NCBI RefSeq assembly: GCF_900188355.1
Contig: NZ_FZNX01000001.1
Location: forward strand, 1,142,003-1,206,002
Origin: Lutibacter flavus
Lineage (GTDB): Bacteria > Bacteroidota > Bacteroidia > Flavobacteriales > Flavobacteriaceae
Length of the DNA: 64,000 nt
Direction of reading: 5' to 3'
Under the pieces are notes generated by a model, which had not been told where the DNA came from, ran no database searches, and worked only from the letters and a program-made list of their open reading frames with translations. The translations under genes and the position numbers were made by a program. Each line of letters starts with the position of its first letter. The stretch's first letter is position 1. Shown piece after piece: positions 20,362-29,590 of the stretch.

Positions 20362-22878
20362 TTAGTTTTTTAAAGGTTTTTCTATATTATTTTTTCCAAC
20401 TGAAAGCATATTTGCAAACAACTTATAAGCTCCGGAAACTCCTGCAGGCAATTCTCTAAAAAAGCTCAAACCTGTATAAATAAAATTACCTTCACCGTAT
20501 TTTGCAACCAACAAACTTCCGTTTTTTGGAGCTTCATTTTTATCGTTTATACTTATAATTGGCTCAAAATTAGCATCCCATTCATTTGGAAAATACAACC
20601 CTCGTTCTTGTACCCAATTATCAAAATCTGAAGCCAAAATTTTGTTCGGATAATTTAATAATTCATGATTTGGATTGATAATTCTCACTTCAGAATTTTC
20701 ATCTGTAACTCTATCTCTGGAAAGTTTAATTGGATACGGAGCAACTTCGTCAACTTTTACTCTGTGGCTTGTATTGTACTGCACAATTAATGTACCGCCA
20801 TTTGCAACGTAATTATGTAAGTGCTTTTGATAAAATTTTGTTCTTTCGTTTGTATTGTAGGCTCTAATTCCTAATACAATAGCATCAAAATTTACAAGTT
20901 TAGCAGGTGTAATATCATCCTCGTTCAATTCAACAACTGTATAACCAATTTGACGTAAACTGGTTGGTACAACATCTCCTGCGCCTTGAATATAACCAAT
21001 AACCTGACCCTTTTTCTCAATATTTAAACGCACTACTTTTGCTTCTGAAGGCATAATTATAGATTGAAAAGGAATGTGATTGTAGTCGATTTCAACCAAT
21101 TCGTTTGTGTAAGCTTGATCACCAATTTCAACAATTGGAGTAATTAATCCTTCTGATTGATTGTCTGGCGGAAACACTTCAAATTCGAAACTTTGCTCTT
21201 CACCTTTTTGATCTAATTTAAAATCGGTAGTTTCTGGTATAACTTTCCAATTTTCAGGTAAGCAAAATGTTAACTTTCCTGCAACATTATTCTTAATTGC
21301 TTTTACTTTTATTGCAATTTTTTGAGTATTGTCATTTGAAAAAATAAACACCTTTTCATTAAAAGAAGCAGAAACTTCAGGTAAAATTTCAAAAGGTTTA
21401 TAAACCTCACCTTTTACAGGATCGTTGTATTTATAAACAACTTCTTTGTTGAATAGAATTGAAGTTCCGTTAAAATCAACATTAAAACTAGCGGATATTG
21501 CCCGAGGAGTTTCTGGCCTACTTATTAAATTTGGATCTGTAACGGAATACATTCCCAAACTCCCTTTTTCACTTAACCAATAAGGAAACGTACTATTTAT
21601 TTCTGAAGGAATTTCAACTGCCAAAGAAAACTGTTGCGATTCATTTTCTTCTAATTTTAGGTCTTTATTTTCAACAATATTTAAAGGATTTATTGTTACA
21701 TTTTTTAAAGAAACAGGATACTTACTTCTATTAATTGCTTCAATTTTAATGGTATTTTTTGAATTAGGTGTTGTTGATGAATTATTTGCAACTGCTTCTA
21801 AATAGATTCCTGCACAGGCTGCAATAATATTTTTTATCTCTTCGGATTTTAGCTTTTTCCAATGCGGATCTTTTAAATTTTGAATTAATTTATAAGCTTC
21901 AACCAATTCAGGAATACTTGCTGATGGGTTTTTAAAATCAAACTCCTGTTCAACTTTTGCTAATAATTTGCCAATTGCTTTTCCTCCTTCAACCCGATTC
22001 CAAGAAATATCTATTCCATCAAAAACATTTTTATTTTTTGGAAAATCACCTTTTAAAAACTCTAAAAATTCAGTTTGAGAGCCTCTACTTCCCGTACTTC
22101 CAAATCCTTGAGATTGATGCTGACTTCTACTTAAGGAAGCAATTTCGCTATTAGACAATCCTTTATGCTTGTAAAAAGTACCAATTTCTAAACTAATTAA
22201 ATTGGTTTTGTCTGCTTTATCAAAATTCTCCTGACTTCCATAAAACCACCAGGAAGTATTAAAAAACATTCTTTTAGGCTGCCAAAGAGCATCAGTATCT
22301 AAATGCGTTTTATAATTTTTATCAGCAGCTAAATCAAAAGCTTCAAAACTTAACATTGCCGATGAAGTATGATGTCCGTGTGTAGAACCCGGAGTTCTAT
22401 GATTAAATCTGTTAACAATTACATCTGGCTTAAATTTTCTAATAACGGCAACCACATCTTTTAAAACTTCGTCTTTATTCCAAATCTCCAACGTTTCATC
22501 CGGATGTTTTGAATATCCAAAATCATTTGCTCTTGTAAAAAATTGCTCACCACCATCAATTCTTCTTGCGGCTAATAATTCTTGTGTTCTAATTACACCT
22601 AATAATTCTCTAATTTCTGGTCCTACTAAATTTTGACCTCCATCACCTCTTGTTAAACTTAAATAGCCTGTTCTTGCTTTTACATCATTAGAAAAATAGG
22701 AAATCAATCGTGTATTTTCATCATCAGGATGCGCTGCTATATATAATACAGTCCCTAAAAAGTTAAGTTTTTGAATGGATTCATAAATATCTCCGGAAGT
22801 TGGTTTTTTAGGAGCTTGAGAAAAGGTTTTTGAAATGCAAAAAAATGATAGGAATAGAATTAGAACTATTTTCTTCAT
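20362..22878 (-). CDS. PIG-L family deacetylase with C-terminal extension, exported
   Basis: 838 residues. A signal peptide (LILFLSFFCISKTFSQ) is followed by a PIG-L/LmbE domain with the zinc motif AAHPDDENTR near residue 49, RGDGGQNLVGPE and the later histidines in PGSTHGHHTSSAM. Residues 350-620 form a beta-rich part, and the C-terminal 200 residues (DAIVLGIRAYNTNER, GGTLIVQYNTSHR) resemble a class I amidotransferase-like domain without an obvious nucleophile. PIG-L enzymes remove N-acetyl groups from sugars. It is the first gene of the operon with the small peptide, symporter and oxidase-fold gene. Confidence 0.88.
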   Translation of the reverse strand: MKKIVLILFLSFFCISKTFSQAPKKPTSGDIYESIQKLNFLGTVLYIAAHPDDENTRLISYFSNDVKARTGYLSLTRGDGGQNLVGPEIRELLGVIRTQELLAARRIDGGEQFFTRANDFGYSKHPDETLEIWNKDEVLKDVVAVIRKFKPDVIVNRFNHRTPGSTHGHHTSSAMLSFEAFDLAADKNYKTHLDTDALWQPKRMFFNTSWWFYGSQENFDKADKTNLISLEIGTFYKHKGLSNSEIASLSRSQHQSQGFGSTGSRGSQTEFLEFLKGDFPKNKNVFDGIDISWNRVEGGKAIGKLLAKVEQEFDFKNPSASIPELVEAYKLIQNLKDPHWKKLKSEEIKNIIAACAGIYLEAVANNSSTTPNSKNTIKIEAINRSKYPVSLKNVTINPLNIVENKDLKLEENESQQFSLAVEIPSEINSTFPYWLSEKGSLGMYSVTDPNLISRPETPRAISASFNVDFNGTSILFNKEVVYKYNDPVKGEVYKPFEILPEVSASFNEKVFIFSNDNTQKIAIKVKAIKNNVAGKLTFCLPENWKVIPETTDFKLDQKGEEQSFEFEVFPPDNQSEGLITPIVEIGDQAYTNELVEIDYNHIPFQSIIMPSEAKVVRLNIEKKGQVIGYIQGAGDVVPTSLRQIGYTVVELNEDDITPAKLVNFDAIVLGIRAYNTNERTKFYQKHLHNYVANGGTLIVQYNTSHRVKVDEVAPYPIKLSRDRVTDENSEVRIINPNHELLNYPNKILASDFDNWVQERGLYFPNEWDANFEPIISINDKNEAPKNGSLLVAKYGEGNFIYTGLSFFRELPAGVSGAYKLFANMLSVGKNNIEKPLKN

Positions 22879-23071
22879 AAAAGTTTAATTAATTAGTAGA
22901 TAAACAAATATAAAATTTAATTAATACTATTGGCATTTTCTTAAACTATATTAACATAATTATAACTTTTTTAAAACTATCTTTATAACTTGTTATTACT
23001 GTATGTTTTAACCCTTTTATTCAACTAATTAACTGTTGATAAATAACTTTTTTAAAACAATTTATTTAGAA

Positions 23072-23079
23072 TATATTTG
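23072..23079 (+). promoter_or_regulatory. Probable -7 box of dnaN
   Basis: TATATTTG fits TAnnTTTG, 116 bases before the dnaN start, in the 317-base gap 22879-23195 between divergent genes. Apart from this box I see nothing else definite in that gap. Confidence 0.35.
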
Positions 23080-23195
23080 TAACTTATTCCGTAAAAATAA
23101 ACATAAATGAAACATGTATGTTAATTTTTTTCTTTTAATAGAAAATTATTTAAAGTAAACAGCATGTCATCTATAAAAAAAATAAAATCAAACAC

Positions 23196-24314
23196 ATGAA
23201 ATTTATAGTATCAAGTAGCCAATTATTAAAGCAACTTCAAGTTTTAGGAGGAGTTATTAACAGTAGTAACACCCTACCTATTTTAGATAATTTCTTATTT
23301 GAATTAAATCAAAACGAATTAAAAATTTCTGCTTCAGATTTAGAAACAACAATGAGTACAACCATTGACGTTGAATCAGAATCTGAAGGTTCTGTTGCTA
23401 TTTCGGCTCGTTTATTATTAGATACCTTAAAAACATTTCCAAATCAGCCATTAACGTTTAAAACTGAAGAGAACAGCACTGTTGAAATTAGTTCTAGCCA
23501 CGGTAAATATGATATGGCATTTTTTGATGGAAATGAATTTCCAAAAGCAGTTTCTATCCAATCACCTAGCACAACAATTATTCCTGGAAATGTTTTAGCA
23601 ACCGCTATTTCAAAAACAATATTTGCTGCTGGAAATGATGATTTAAGACCTGTAATGAGTGGTGTGTTTTTTCAATTTAGTACAGATAACTTAACTTTTG
23701 TAGCTACAGATGCTCACAAATTGGTAAAATATTCCAGAACAGATGTGGTGGCAAATGACACTGCTGAATTTATTATGCCAAAAAAACCTTTAAACTTATT
23801 AAAAGGAATTTTAGGTGGAGCTGATAGTGATGTTACTATTGAATATAACGATGCGAATGCAAAATTTACATTTGATAATGTAGTTTTAATTTGTAGATTA
23901 ATTGATGGAAAATATCCTAATTACGATGCGGTTATACCAAAAGAGAACCCAAACAAATTAACTGTTGACAGAGGTACTTTTTTAAACTCGGTAAAACGTG
24001 TATCTATTTTCTCAAGTAAAACTACACACCAAATTAGATTAAAAATGGCAGGGACAGAATTAAATATTTCTGCTGAAGATATAGATTACTCTAACAAAGC
24101 TGAAGAGCGTTTGGTTTGTGAATACCAAGGTGACGATATGCAAATTGGTTTTAACTCTCGTTTTTTAACTGAAATGTTAAGCAACCTAAATTCTAACGAA
24201 GTTTTAATTGAAATGAGCTTACCAAACAGAGCTGGAATTTTAACTCCTATTGATGGATTAGAAGATGGTGAATTAATTACAATGTTGGTAATGCCAGTAA
24301 TGTTAAATAGCTAA
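23196..24314 (+). CDS. dnaN: DNA polymerase III subunit beta (sliding clamp)
   Basis: 372 residues, the usual clamp length, with three repeated clamp domains. MKFIVSSSQLLKQLQVLGGVI and LPILDNFLFEL mark the N-terminus; ATDAHKLVKYSR near 170 and the C-terminal TPIDGLEDGELITMLVMPVML are characteristic. The ring dimer tethers DNA polymerase III to DNA. It is monocistronic, ended by a strong terminator, and the cassette integrase gene starts just beyond. dnaN thus marks the upstream border of the accessory region. Confidence 0.98.
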   Translation: MKFIVSSSQLLKQLQVLGGVINSSNTLPILDNFLFELNQNELKISASDLETTMSTTIDVESESEGSVAISARLLLDTLKTFPNQPLTFKTEENSTVEISSSHGKYDMAFFDGNEFPKAVSIQSPSTTIIPGNVLATAISKTIFAAGNDDLRPVMSGVFFQFSTDNLTFVATDAHKLVKYSRTDVVANDTAEFIMPKKPLNLLKGILGGADSDVTIEYNDANAKFTFDNVVLICRLIDGKYPNYDAVIPKENPNKLTVDRGTFLNSVKRVSIFSSKTTHQIRLKMAGTELNISAEDIDYSNKAEERLVCEYQGDDMQIGFNSRFLTEMLSNLNSNEVLIEMSLPNRAGILTPIDGLEDGELITMLVMPVMLNS

Positions 24315-24336
24315 GATTTATTAAAATATAACTATT

Positions 24337-24364
24337 AAAAAACCGCCATTGGCGGTTTTTTTTT
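24337..24364 (+). terminator. Terminator of dnaN
   Basis: AAAACCGCCA and TGGCGGTTTT form a stem followed by a run of T (to 24364), 23 bases after the dnaN stop. Confidence 0.9.
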
Positions 24365-24424
24365 GTTTTAAACTCTAATGGTTAAAATTGAGTAGCAACA
24401 AACTAATTAATACATTTTTTTAGT

Positions 24425-24432
24425 TATATTTG
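24425..24432 (+). promoter_or_regulatory. Candidate -7 box of the integrase gene
   Basis: TATATTTG ends only 7 bases before the integrase ATG, so transcription from it would give a leaderless or almost leaderless mRNA. There is no -33 TTG in range. Weak call. Confidence 0.3.
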
Positions 24433-24439
24433 ACTTGCT

Positions 24440-25606
24440 ATGAAAAAAATAAATACTCCTAAAATTGTGGTTTCTTTAATAAAAGTAATTCACCATAAAA
24501 ATGAATCTCTTCTTTTAACTTTCAAATACAATGATTCTGTTATAAATCGCCTAAGAGCATTGCAAATCTTTAAATGGAGTAAATCCCGGAAAGGGTGGTA
24601 TTGTAACTATTCAAACGAAAATATTGAGATTATTAATAAACAACTAAAACCATTTGTAATTTTAAACGTTAATAAAAATAGTTTTAGCCCAGAACACTTA
24701 AAATATTATAAGAATCGTGATTTAAGTAATGAAAATAAAATTATAATTCGCTCTTTTGTAACCTACCTTAAAGGGAAACGCTATAGCGAGAGTACTATTA
24801 AAACTTATTTTAATTTTGTTTCAGATTTTATCGATTATATTCAACCTAAACCCATCTCAGAATTAACAAATAGAGATGTTGAAAAATTTCTTGAAGACAT
24901 TTTTGCACCTAGAAAATATAGTATAAGCTCGCAAAGACAATTTATAAGTGCAATTAAATTATTTTCAATTTTTTACGAAAACTGTAAGATTGACAATTTG
25001 ATTTTATCAAGACCTAAAAAAGATAAAAAATTACCTGCTATTCTCTCACAAATTGAAGTTATTAATATTCTCCAAAATACTTTAAACCTAAAACATAGAG
25101 CGGTTTTAGGATTATTATATGCTTCAGGATTGAGAATTGGTGAATTGATTAATCTTGAACTTAAAAATATTGACATTCAACGAAAACAACTACATGTTCA
25201 AAATGCAAAAGGTAGAAAAGATAGATATGTTAGTTTAGCAGATAGCTATATTCCACTTTTAATGAATTATTTAAATAGTTACAAACCAGAGAAGTATTTT
25301 GTAGAAGGAAAAATAGGAACGAAATATTCAGCAAATAGTGTTAGATCCTTTTTGAAAAAATCTTGTAGACTTGCTGGCATCAAAAAATTAGTTACACCTC
25401 ATACTTTAAGACATAGTTACGCTACCCATTTATTAGAAAATGGAATAGACTTAAGGTTGATTCAAGAACTTTTAGGACACGCCAGACCAGAAACTACAAT
25501 GATTTATACTCATGTATCCAAAAAGAGCCTTTTGACTGTTAAAAGTCCTTTAGATTTCGCTGTCAAAAATTATATGGATCAGAATAAAAAAAATCTATTA
25601 CCCTAG
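24440..25606 (+). CDS. Tyrosine recombinase, candidate cassette integrase
   Basis: 388 residues. Residues 1-95 form a Bacteroidota-type N-terminal extension (WSKSRKGWYCNYSNE near 46), 96-190 the SAM-like core-binding domain, and 200-375 the catalytic domain. Catalytic residues are Arg232 (SGLRIGEL), Lys258 (AKGRKDR), His321 and Arg324 (TPHTLRHSYATHLL), His347 (LLGHARPETT) and Tyr356 (TMIYTHV). The end KSPLD resembles IntI. The extra IntI-specific segment before the HxxR box is absent: only about 40 residues lie between GRKDR and KKSCRLAGI. It is transcribed toward the cassette array that begins 190 bases downstream. Confidence 0.9.
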   Translation: MKKINTPKIVVSLIKVIHHKNESLLLTFKYNDSVINRLRALQIFKWSKSRKGWYCNYSNENIEIINKQLKPFVILNVNKNSFSPEHLKYYKNRDLSNENKIIIRSFVTYLKGKRYSESTIKTYFNFVSDFIDYIQPKPISELTNRDVEKFLEDIFAPRKYSISSQRQFISAIKLFSIFYENCKIDNLILSRPKKDKKLPAILSQIEVINILQNTLNLKHRAVLGLLYASGLRIGELINLELKNIDIQRKQLHVQNAKGRKDRYVSLADSYIPLLMNYLNSYKPEKYFVEGKIGTKYSANSVRSFLKKSCRLAGIKKLVTPHTLRHSYATHLLENGIDLRLIQELLGHARPETTMIYTHVSKKSLLTVKSPLDFAVKNYMDQNKKNLLP

Positions 25607-25735
25607 CATCATGAACTTCAAATAATTGAAATTTTATATACAAATAGCTTAAAATGAAACAAATATTACTAAATTTGATACAAACGTTGCTATTGCATTT
25701 TTATGAAATAGCATATATATCAAAAAAACAACAAT

Positions 25736-25783
25736 AGTGTTTTTTATCCCGTAAATTTTAGGGGGATAAAAACACTTTTTATT
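25736..25783 (+). terminator. Hairpin between integrase gene and attI-like core
   Basis: AGTGTTTTTTATCCC (25736-25750) pairs almost perfectly with GGGATAAAAACACT (25763-25776), followed by T. It is probably the integrase terminator; it also separates the cassettes from integrase transcription. A smaller hairpin (TGCTATT / AAATAGCA) lies just before it at 25688-25714. Confidence 0.7.
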
Positions 25784-25790
25784 AACATAT

Positions 25791-25806
25791 AACTAGTTGG
25801 CAGTAA
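25791..25806 (+). other. attI-like insertion core
   Basis: AACTAGTTGGCAGTAA: GTTG at 25796-25799 is followed by GCAGT, the reverse complement of ACTGCC at the end of cassette 1 (26431-26436). This is the first core of the array and has no palindromic site upstream of it, as expected for attI. Confidence 0.7.
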
Positions 25807-25830
25807 TACGATTAAACTAAATAAAAAACT

Positions 25831-26424
25831 ATGATTGAGAAGTTCTTAAAAGCAAAACATTGGCAATTATTCTTATTGATTTTTGGAATACCTATGATTT
25901 TTCAAATAATACTAATGGGATCAATGTTCTCAAACATTGGGAATGAAAAAAATCCTGATCCTTCATTAATGATAGATTATTTTAAACTTTTTCCTATAAT
26001 AATGATTCTTTTTACAGGAATATTCTTTGGTTGGTTTTGGTCAATTGCAATTGGATTGCAAAGTAAAGTGCCTGAAAATGTAAAAATGAAAGTAAGAAAA
26101 TTTAAGATACTTTTTTTTATTCCAATTGTATACATCCTTTTCATTTCAATATCTATGAGTGTTACTTTTAGTGGAATGATGGTAAATAACGGAGAGCCTA
26201 GCAGAGGATTGATTGGAAGTCTAATTGGAATTATAATTCCACTTCATATATTTTCAATGTTTTGTATTTTCTATTCACTATATTTTGTTGCGAAAACTTT
26301 CAAAACCGTAGAACTTCAAAGAGAAGTTAGTTTTTCAGATTTTGCAGGAGAATTTTTTCTTTTGTGGTTTTATTTTATTGGAATTTGGATTATTCAACCA
26401 AAGATTAATAAAATGATTGAATAA
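25831..26424 (+). CDS. Cassette 1: four- to five-pass membrane protein of unknown function
   Basis: 197 residues with hydrophobic segments near residues 12-33 (WQLFLLIFGIPMIFQIILMG), 52-75, 93-113 (ILFFIPIVYILFISISMSV), 128-152 and 170-190. The amphipathic start EKFLKAKHWQ and lack of charged motifs do not point to a function. As the cassette closest to attI it should be the most recently inserted if insertion works as in integrons. The ATG lies 35 bases after the attI core. Confidence 0.75.
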   Translation: MIEKFLKAKHWQLFLLIFGIPMIFQIILMGSMFSNIGNEKNPDPSLMIDYFKLFPIIMILFTGIFFGWFWSIAIGLQSKVPENVKMKVRKFKILFFIPIVYILFISISMSVTFSGMMVNNGEPSRGLIGSLIGIIIPLHIFSMFCIFYSLYFVAKTFKTVELQREVSFSDFAGEFFLLWFYFIGIWIIQPKINKMIE

Positions 26425-26436
26425 AAAACTACTGCC

Positions 26437-26561
26437 AACACCTCATAAAATTTATGCTTACATTTAAACTAAATAACGAACTGACAAACATTCAACTAAC
26501 GATTTGCTACAACCGAAAAATCTCCGATTTTTCAGTCGCACAAATCTTATAAAAACTCGTT
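26437..26561 (+). repeat. attC-like site 1 (type A)
   Basis: AACACCTCATAAAA opens and AAAAACTCGTT closes the 125-base site. Inside, GAAAAATC (26515-26522), loop TCC and GATTTTTC form an apical hairpin; ATAAAATTTATGC near the start pairs with GCACAAATCTTAT near the end with single mismatches. Confidence 0.85.
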
Positions 26562-26586
26562 GTAAGCAAGCAGTCTAAAAAAACCT

Positions 26587-26904
26587 ATGAGAATATTTAT
26601 TTCACTTTTAATATTTTACAAAAAACTGATTATTCCTTCATTTTTGATGGCTCTTTTAAGTGGATTTGCATATAAATATGTCACAATTAGTAATACAGAT
26701 TCTAACGAAATCTCATTATTTTCTTTTGGTGCAGCTGCGGGAACGTATTTTATTTCTTCATTAGTGTTTCAATTCTTTTTATACGAGATAAAAAACTCTA
26801 ATGAATATTATTTTTATTTCAACCTTGGCTTGAACAAATATATTTTATGGATTAGCAACTTGATTTTTAGTTTAATCATAACAATTTTAATTCTGACTTT
26901 ATGA
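26587..26904 (+). CDS. Cassette 2: small membrane protein beside an ABC ATPase
   Basis: 105 residues with three hydrophobic segments (LLIFYKKLIIPSFLMALLSG, then FSFGAAAGTYFISSLVFQFF, then WISNLIFSLIITILILTL). Its last codons overlap the ATPase start by 4 bases (ATGA at 26901), so the two are translated together. It is far too short to be a complete ABC permease; two or more copies, or other chromosome-encoded subunits, would be needed. The cassette opens GTTGTAAGC and closes with GCTTACAAC, an exact match. Confidence 0.75.
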   Translation: MRIFISLLIFYKKLIIPSFLMALLSGFAYKYVTISNTDSNEISLFSFGAAAGTYFISSLVFQFFLYEIKNSNEYYFYFNLGLNKYILWISNLIFSLIITILILTL

Positions 26905-27554
26905 ATAAAATGCATGTTGACAGCGTATTAAAAAGTTATGATAATAGACAAATCTTGTCCGATGTTTTTATGTCCTGCACAAAAGGAGAAATAATTGGAT
27001 TACTCGGCAGAAACGGAATAGGAAAATCAACATTATTAAAGATTATTTTTGGTTCTGTTAGAGCCGATAATAAATTTGTGAAAATTGATAATAAATACAT
27101 TAAAGGACTCTATGACAATAGAAATTTATTAAATTACCTACCTCAGAATAATTTCCTACCTAATCATGTTAAGATTAAGACAATAATAAAATTGTTTTGT
27201 GATAAAAAAAATGCTTCAATTATTATTAATAATCACTTAATAAAACCACTCCTTGATAAAAAAATCAAACAACTATCAGGAGGAGAAAAGAGAATTATTG
27301 AGATATTTTTAATCGTTTTATCAAATGCTAAATATATATTGATAGATGAACCATTTAATGGTGTTGCTCCGGTTCACAAGGAGGAAATAAAAAAATTAAT
27401 AATTGAGCAGTCTGAAAATAAAGGATTTATAATAACAGACCATGATTATCGAAATATTTTAGACATTGCAACAAGAACAGTTCTGATTTATGATGGAGGA
27501 ACAAAGGAAATTAAGAATAACGAGGAATTAATACAATATGGATACCTTCGTTAA
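26901..27554 (+). CDS. Cassette 2: ABC transporter ATP-binding protein
   Basis: 217 residues. Walker A is GRNGIGKST near residue 36, the Q-loop region is LPQNNF near 73, the signature is LSGGEKR near 128 and Walker B ILIDEP near 147, followed by the switch histidine in ITDHDYRN near 174. All catalytic elements are present. The closest architecture is that of ATPases of branched or lipid exporters, but the substrate is not defined. Coupled to the small membrane protein before it. Confidence 0.9.
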   Translation: MNKMHVDSVLKSYDNRQILSDVFMSCTKGEIIGLLGRNGIGKSTLLKIIFGSVRADNKFVKIDNKYIKGLYDNRNLLNYLPQNNFLPNHVKIKTIIKLFCDKKNASIIINNHLIKPLLDKKIKQLSGGEKRIIEIFLIVLSNAKYILIDEPFNGVAPVHKEEIKKLIIEQSENKGFIITDHDYRNILDIATRTVLIYDGGTKEIKNNEELIQYGYLR

Positions 27555-27577
27555 TAGAATTAAAAATGCCAGCTTAC

Positions 27578-27700
27578 AACAATGGCTAAAAAAAATTGCT
27601 TCATTATGCTAAATAGAAAAATTAAACTAAATTTAAACATCAAAACTAACAGCGGAAAAGTACGATTATTCAATCGCAACTTTTCCTAGCCTAACCCGTT
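27578..27700 (+). repeat. attC-like site 2 (type B, divergent)
   Basis: 123 bases from AACAATGGCTAAAAA to CTAACCCGTT. The inner part carries GCGGAAAAGT and ACTTTTCC, which can pair. The core before it, GCTTACAAC, matches the opening of cassette 2. Confidence 0.75.
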
Positions 27701-27725
27701 GTAGCCAATTACGAAAAAAAATACT

Positions 27726-29582
27726 ATGAGCATATTTAAAGTCCTAGAAGGCAAAATAACCCAAGAAGTCGAAGATTATTCTGATTTTTTATCAAATTTA
27801 AGCGGAGATTCCCTCAAAGGAGCGGAATTTATGTTTTACTCACTAGCTAATATCTTTAAGGATAAAACAATTGATGAAATTGAATCTGGAATGGTTGACA
27901 GCTCTTATAAAGGAGAAAAATACGATTTTGGAATTGATGCAATTTACATAACAGGTTCAAAAGATTTTATCGAACAAAAGGAGCAACTTGATCTTTACAA
28001 TGAAGATACCAAATTTACAATTCATCTTTTTCAATTTAAGAGAGGTACTGGAGTTTCACAAGCTGATTTATTAAAGTTTAACAAAGGTGTTAAAAAAATT
28101 TTAGTTGATGAAGATCTTTCTGACACAGACAACTTATTTTTCTATAATAGAATGCTAGCTCTGAATGAAATAAAAACCAAATTATACAATAATTATTCAA
28201 CAGATAATATCAAAGTGGTTTGCCACATTGTTTTTGGAGGTGTTGAGCAAAATTTGAATTCAAATCCGTTATTAGTTGAAGAGTTAGATTCAATTAAATC
28301 TACATTAACAAATGGAGGTTTTACCAATAATGAAATTAGAATAGCTGATTGTCAAAAATTGATAAATGCGAATTCAAAAGGACAAGAGATTATCGATATT
28401 ATTGAATACGAAAAAACTTTAAAATATATTACAGGAACTGCTGATGTTGATAAATTAAATGGATATATCTGTATTGTGAAAGGAAAAGAAATTGCAGAAC
28501 TTGTAAGAAAACACCAAACTTCAATTTTTGAGGCTAATATTAGAGATTATTATAAAAGAAGCGACTTAAATAGTAAAATTGCTACTACAAGTTCAAGTAC
28601 GGATGAAGCTAAATATTTTTGGAGTTTTAACAATGGTCTTACAATGACTTGTAACAAAGTTCAAGAATTACCGAATGATAAATACAGGTTATATAATTTA
28701 CAAATAGTAAATGGTTGTCAAACATCTAACGCTATTTATTCTGCCCTTAAAAATAAAGAAAGAATTAATGAACTTTTAGAAAAGCAAGATGCAGGAGAAG
28801 AATTAAACAAAAAGGAAATTGAAGAAATTAATTCTAAAGAAAAATTGCAATTTAATGATGAAACATCATTGTTAGTCAAAATTGTAGAAACAAATAGTGA
28901 AGACTTGATATATAGAATTACAGAAACTACAAACTCTCAAACACCTATAAAAGCATTTTCACTAAAAGCTAATGATAACATTCAACTTCTTATTGAACAA
29001 TACCTTGAAAGCAAAGGAGTCTGGTACGAAAGAAGACTAAACTTCTATAAAAATAAAGGGAAAAAGAATATTGTAAATATTCAAAAATTATTTCAGCTAT
29101 TCACTTCTCATATTTTCTTAAAACCTTCACAAGTAAAAACAAGACCAAAATCTATGTTCATAAATTCCTATGAGGATGTTTTTCCACATCCTTCTGTACA
29201 AAATATGAACTATGCTCTTTATTTAATTCCAATTAAAACAGATATTTATCTTACAAAAAAAATAAGAGAAATTCAAAGAAACGACTCAATTACAGATGGT
29301 TATCAAAGAACCATTCTGTCATATGGAAAATTTCATCTTGGTTGTTTTATTTTAAGTTCTATCTTAAAAAACGAGTATAACCTAAAGGGAATTGTGAAAA
29401 ATGAAGCTCGAATTCAGTCAGAACTTGAGAATAATATAGATCAACATTTTACAGATGCCTTATTAAATTTTGAGAAAACATTAAAAAGTTTTGTCGGAAA
29501 CAGAAAGGAATCAATTGTTACTGGAGTTAGGAAAACAGAATTAGATAGTAGAATTACAAAATTCATAAAAAACAGAAAGTAA
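27726..29582 (+). CDS. Cassette 3: AIPR family abortive-infection-type protein
   Basis: 618 residues. The central region carries the features of the AIPR family (abortive phage infection protein): FSNGLTMTC-like segment WSFNNGLTMTC near 300, QIVNGCQTSNAIYSAL near 327, TTNSQTPIKAFSLKANDN near 408 and SKGVWYERR near 436. The N-terminal part (DFGIDAIYI near 78, and FQFKRG near 112) looks like a restriction-endonuclease-type core with the D and the QxK-like residues. AIPR proteins are associated with phage resistance. It is the only gene of its cassette, which opens GTTGTAGCCA and closes TGGCTACAAC. Confidence 0.85.
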   Translation: MSIFKVLEGKITQEVEDYSDFLSNLSGDSLKGAEFMFYSLANIFKDKTIDEIESGMVDSSYKGEKYDFGIDAIYITGSKDFIEQKEQLDLYNEDTKFTIHLFQFKRGTGVSQADLLKFNKGVKKILVDEDLSDTDNLFFYNRMLALNEIKTKLYNNYSTDNIKVVCHIVFGGVEQNLNSNPLLVEELDSIKSTLTNGGFTNNEIRIADCQKLINANSKGQEIIDIIEYEKTLKYITGTADVDKLNGYICIVKGKEIAELVRKHQTSIFEANIRDYYKRSDLNSKIATTSSSTDEAKYFWSFNNGLTMTCNKVQELPNDKYRLYNLQIVNGCQTSNAIYSALKNKERINELLEKQDAGEELNKKEIEEINSKEKLQFNDETSLLVKIVETNSEDLIYRITETTNSQTPIKAFSLKANDNIQLLIEQYLESKGVWYERRLNFYKNKGKKNIVNIQKLFQLFTSHIFLKPSQVKTRPKSMFINSYEDVFPHPSVQNMNYALYLIPIKTDIYLTKKIREIQRNDSITDGYQRTILSYGKFHLGCFILSSILKNEYNLKGIVKNEARIQSELENNIDQHFTDALLNFEKTLKSFVGNRKESIVTGVRKTELDSRITKFIKNRK

Positions 29583-29590
29583 CTGGCTAC

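Noticed and set aside
23034..23042. TGTTGATAA upstream of dnaN as a DnaA box
   Set aside because: A single site with one mismatch to the consensus; no cluster, no dnaA gene nearby. Not enough for a replication origin.
24440..25606. Classical class of integron with IntI
   Set aside because: The recombinase lacks the extra IntI segment and has an N-terminal extension not found in IntI; I therefore call the element integron-like.
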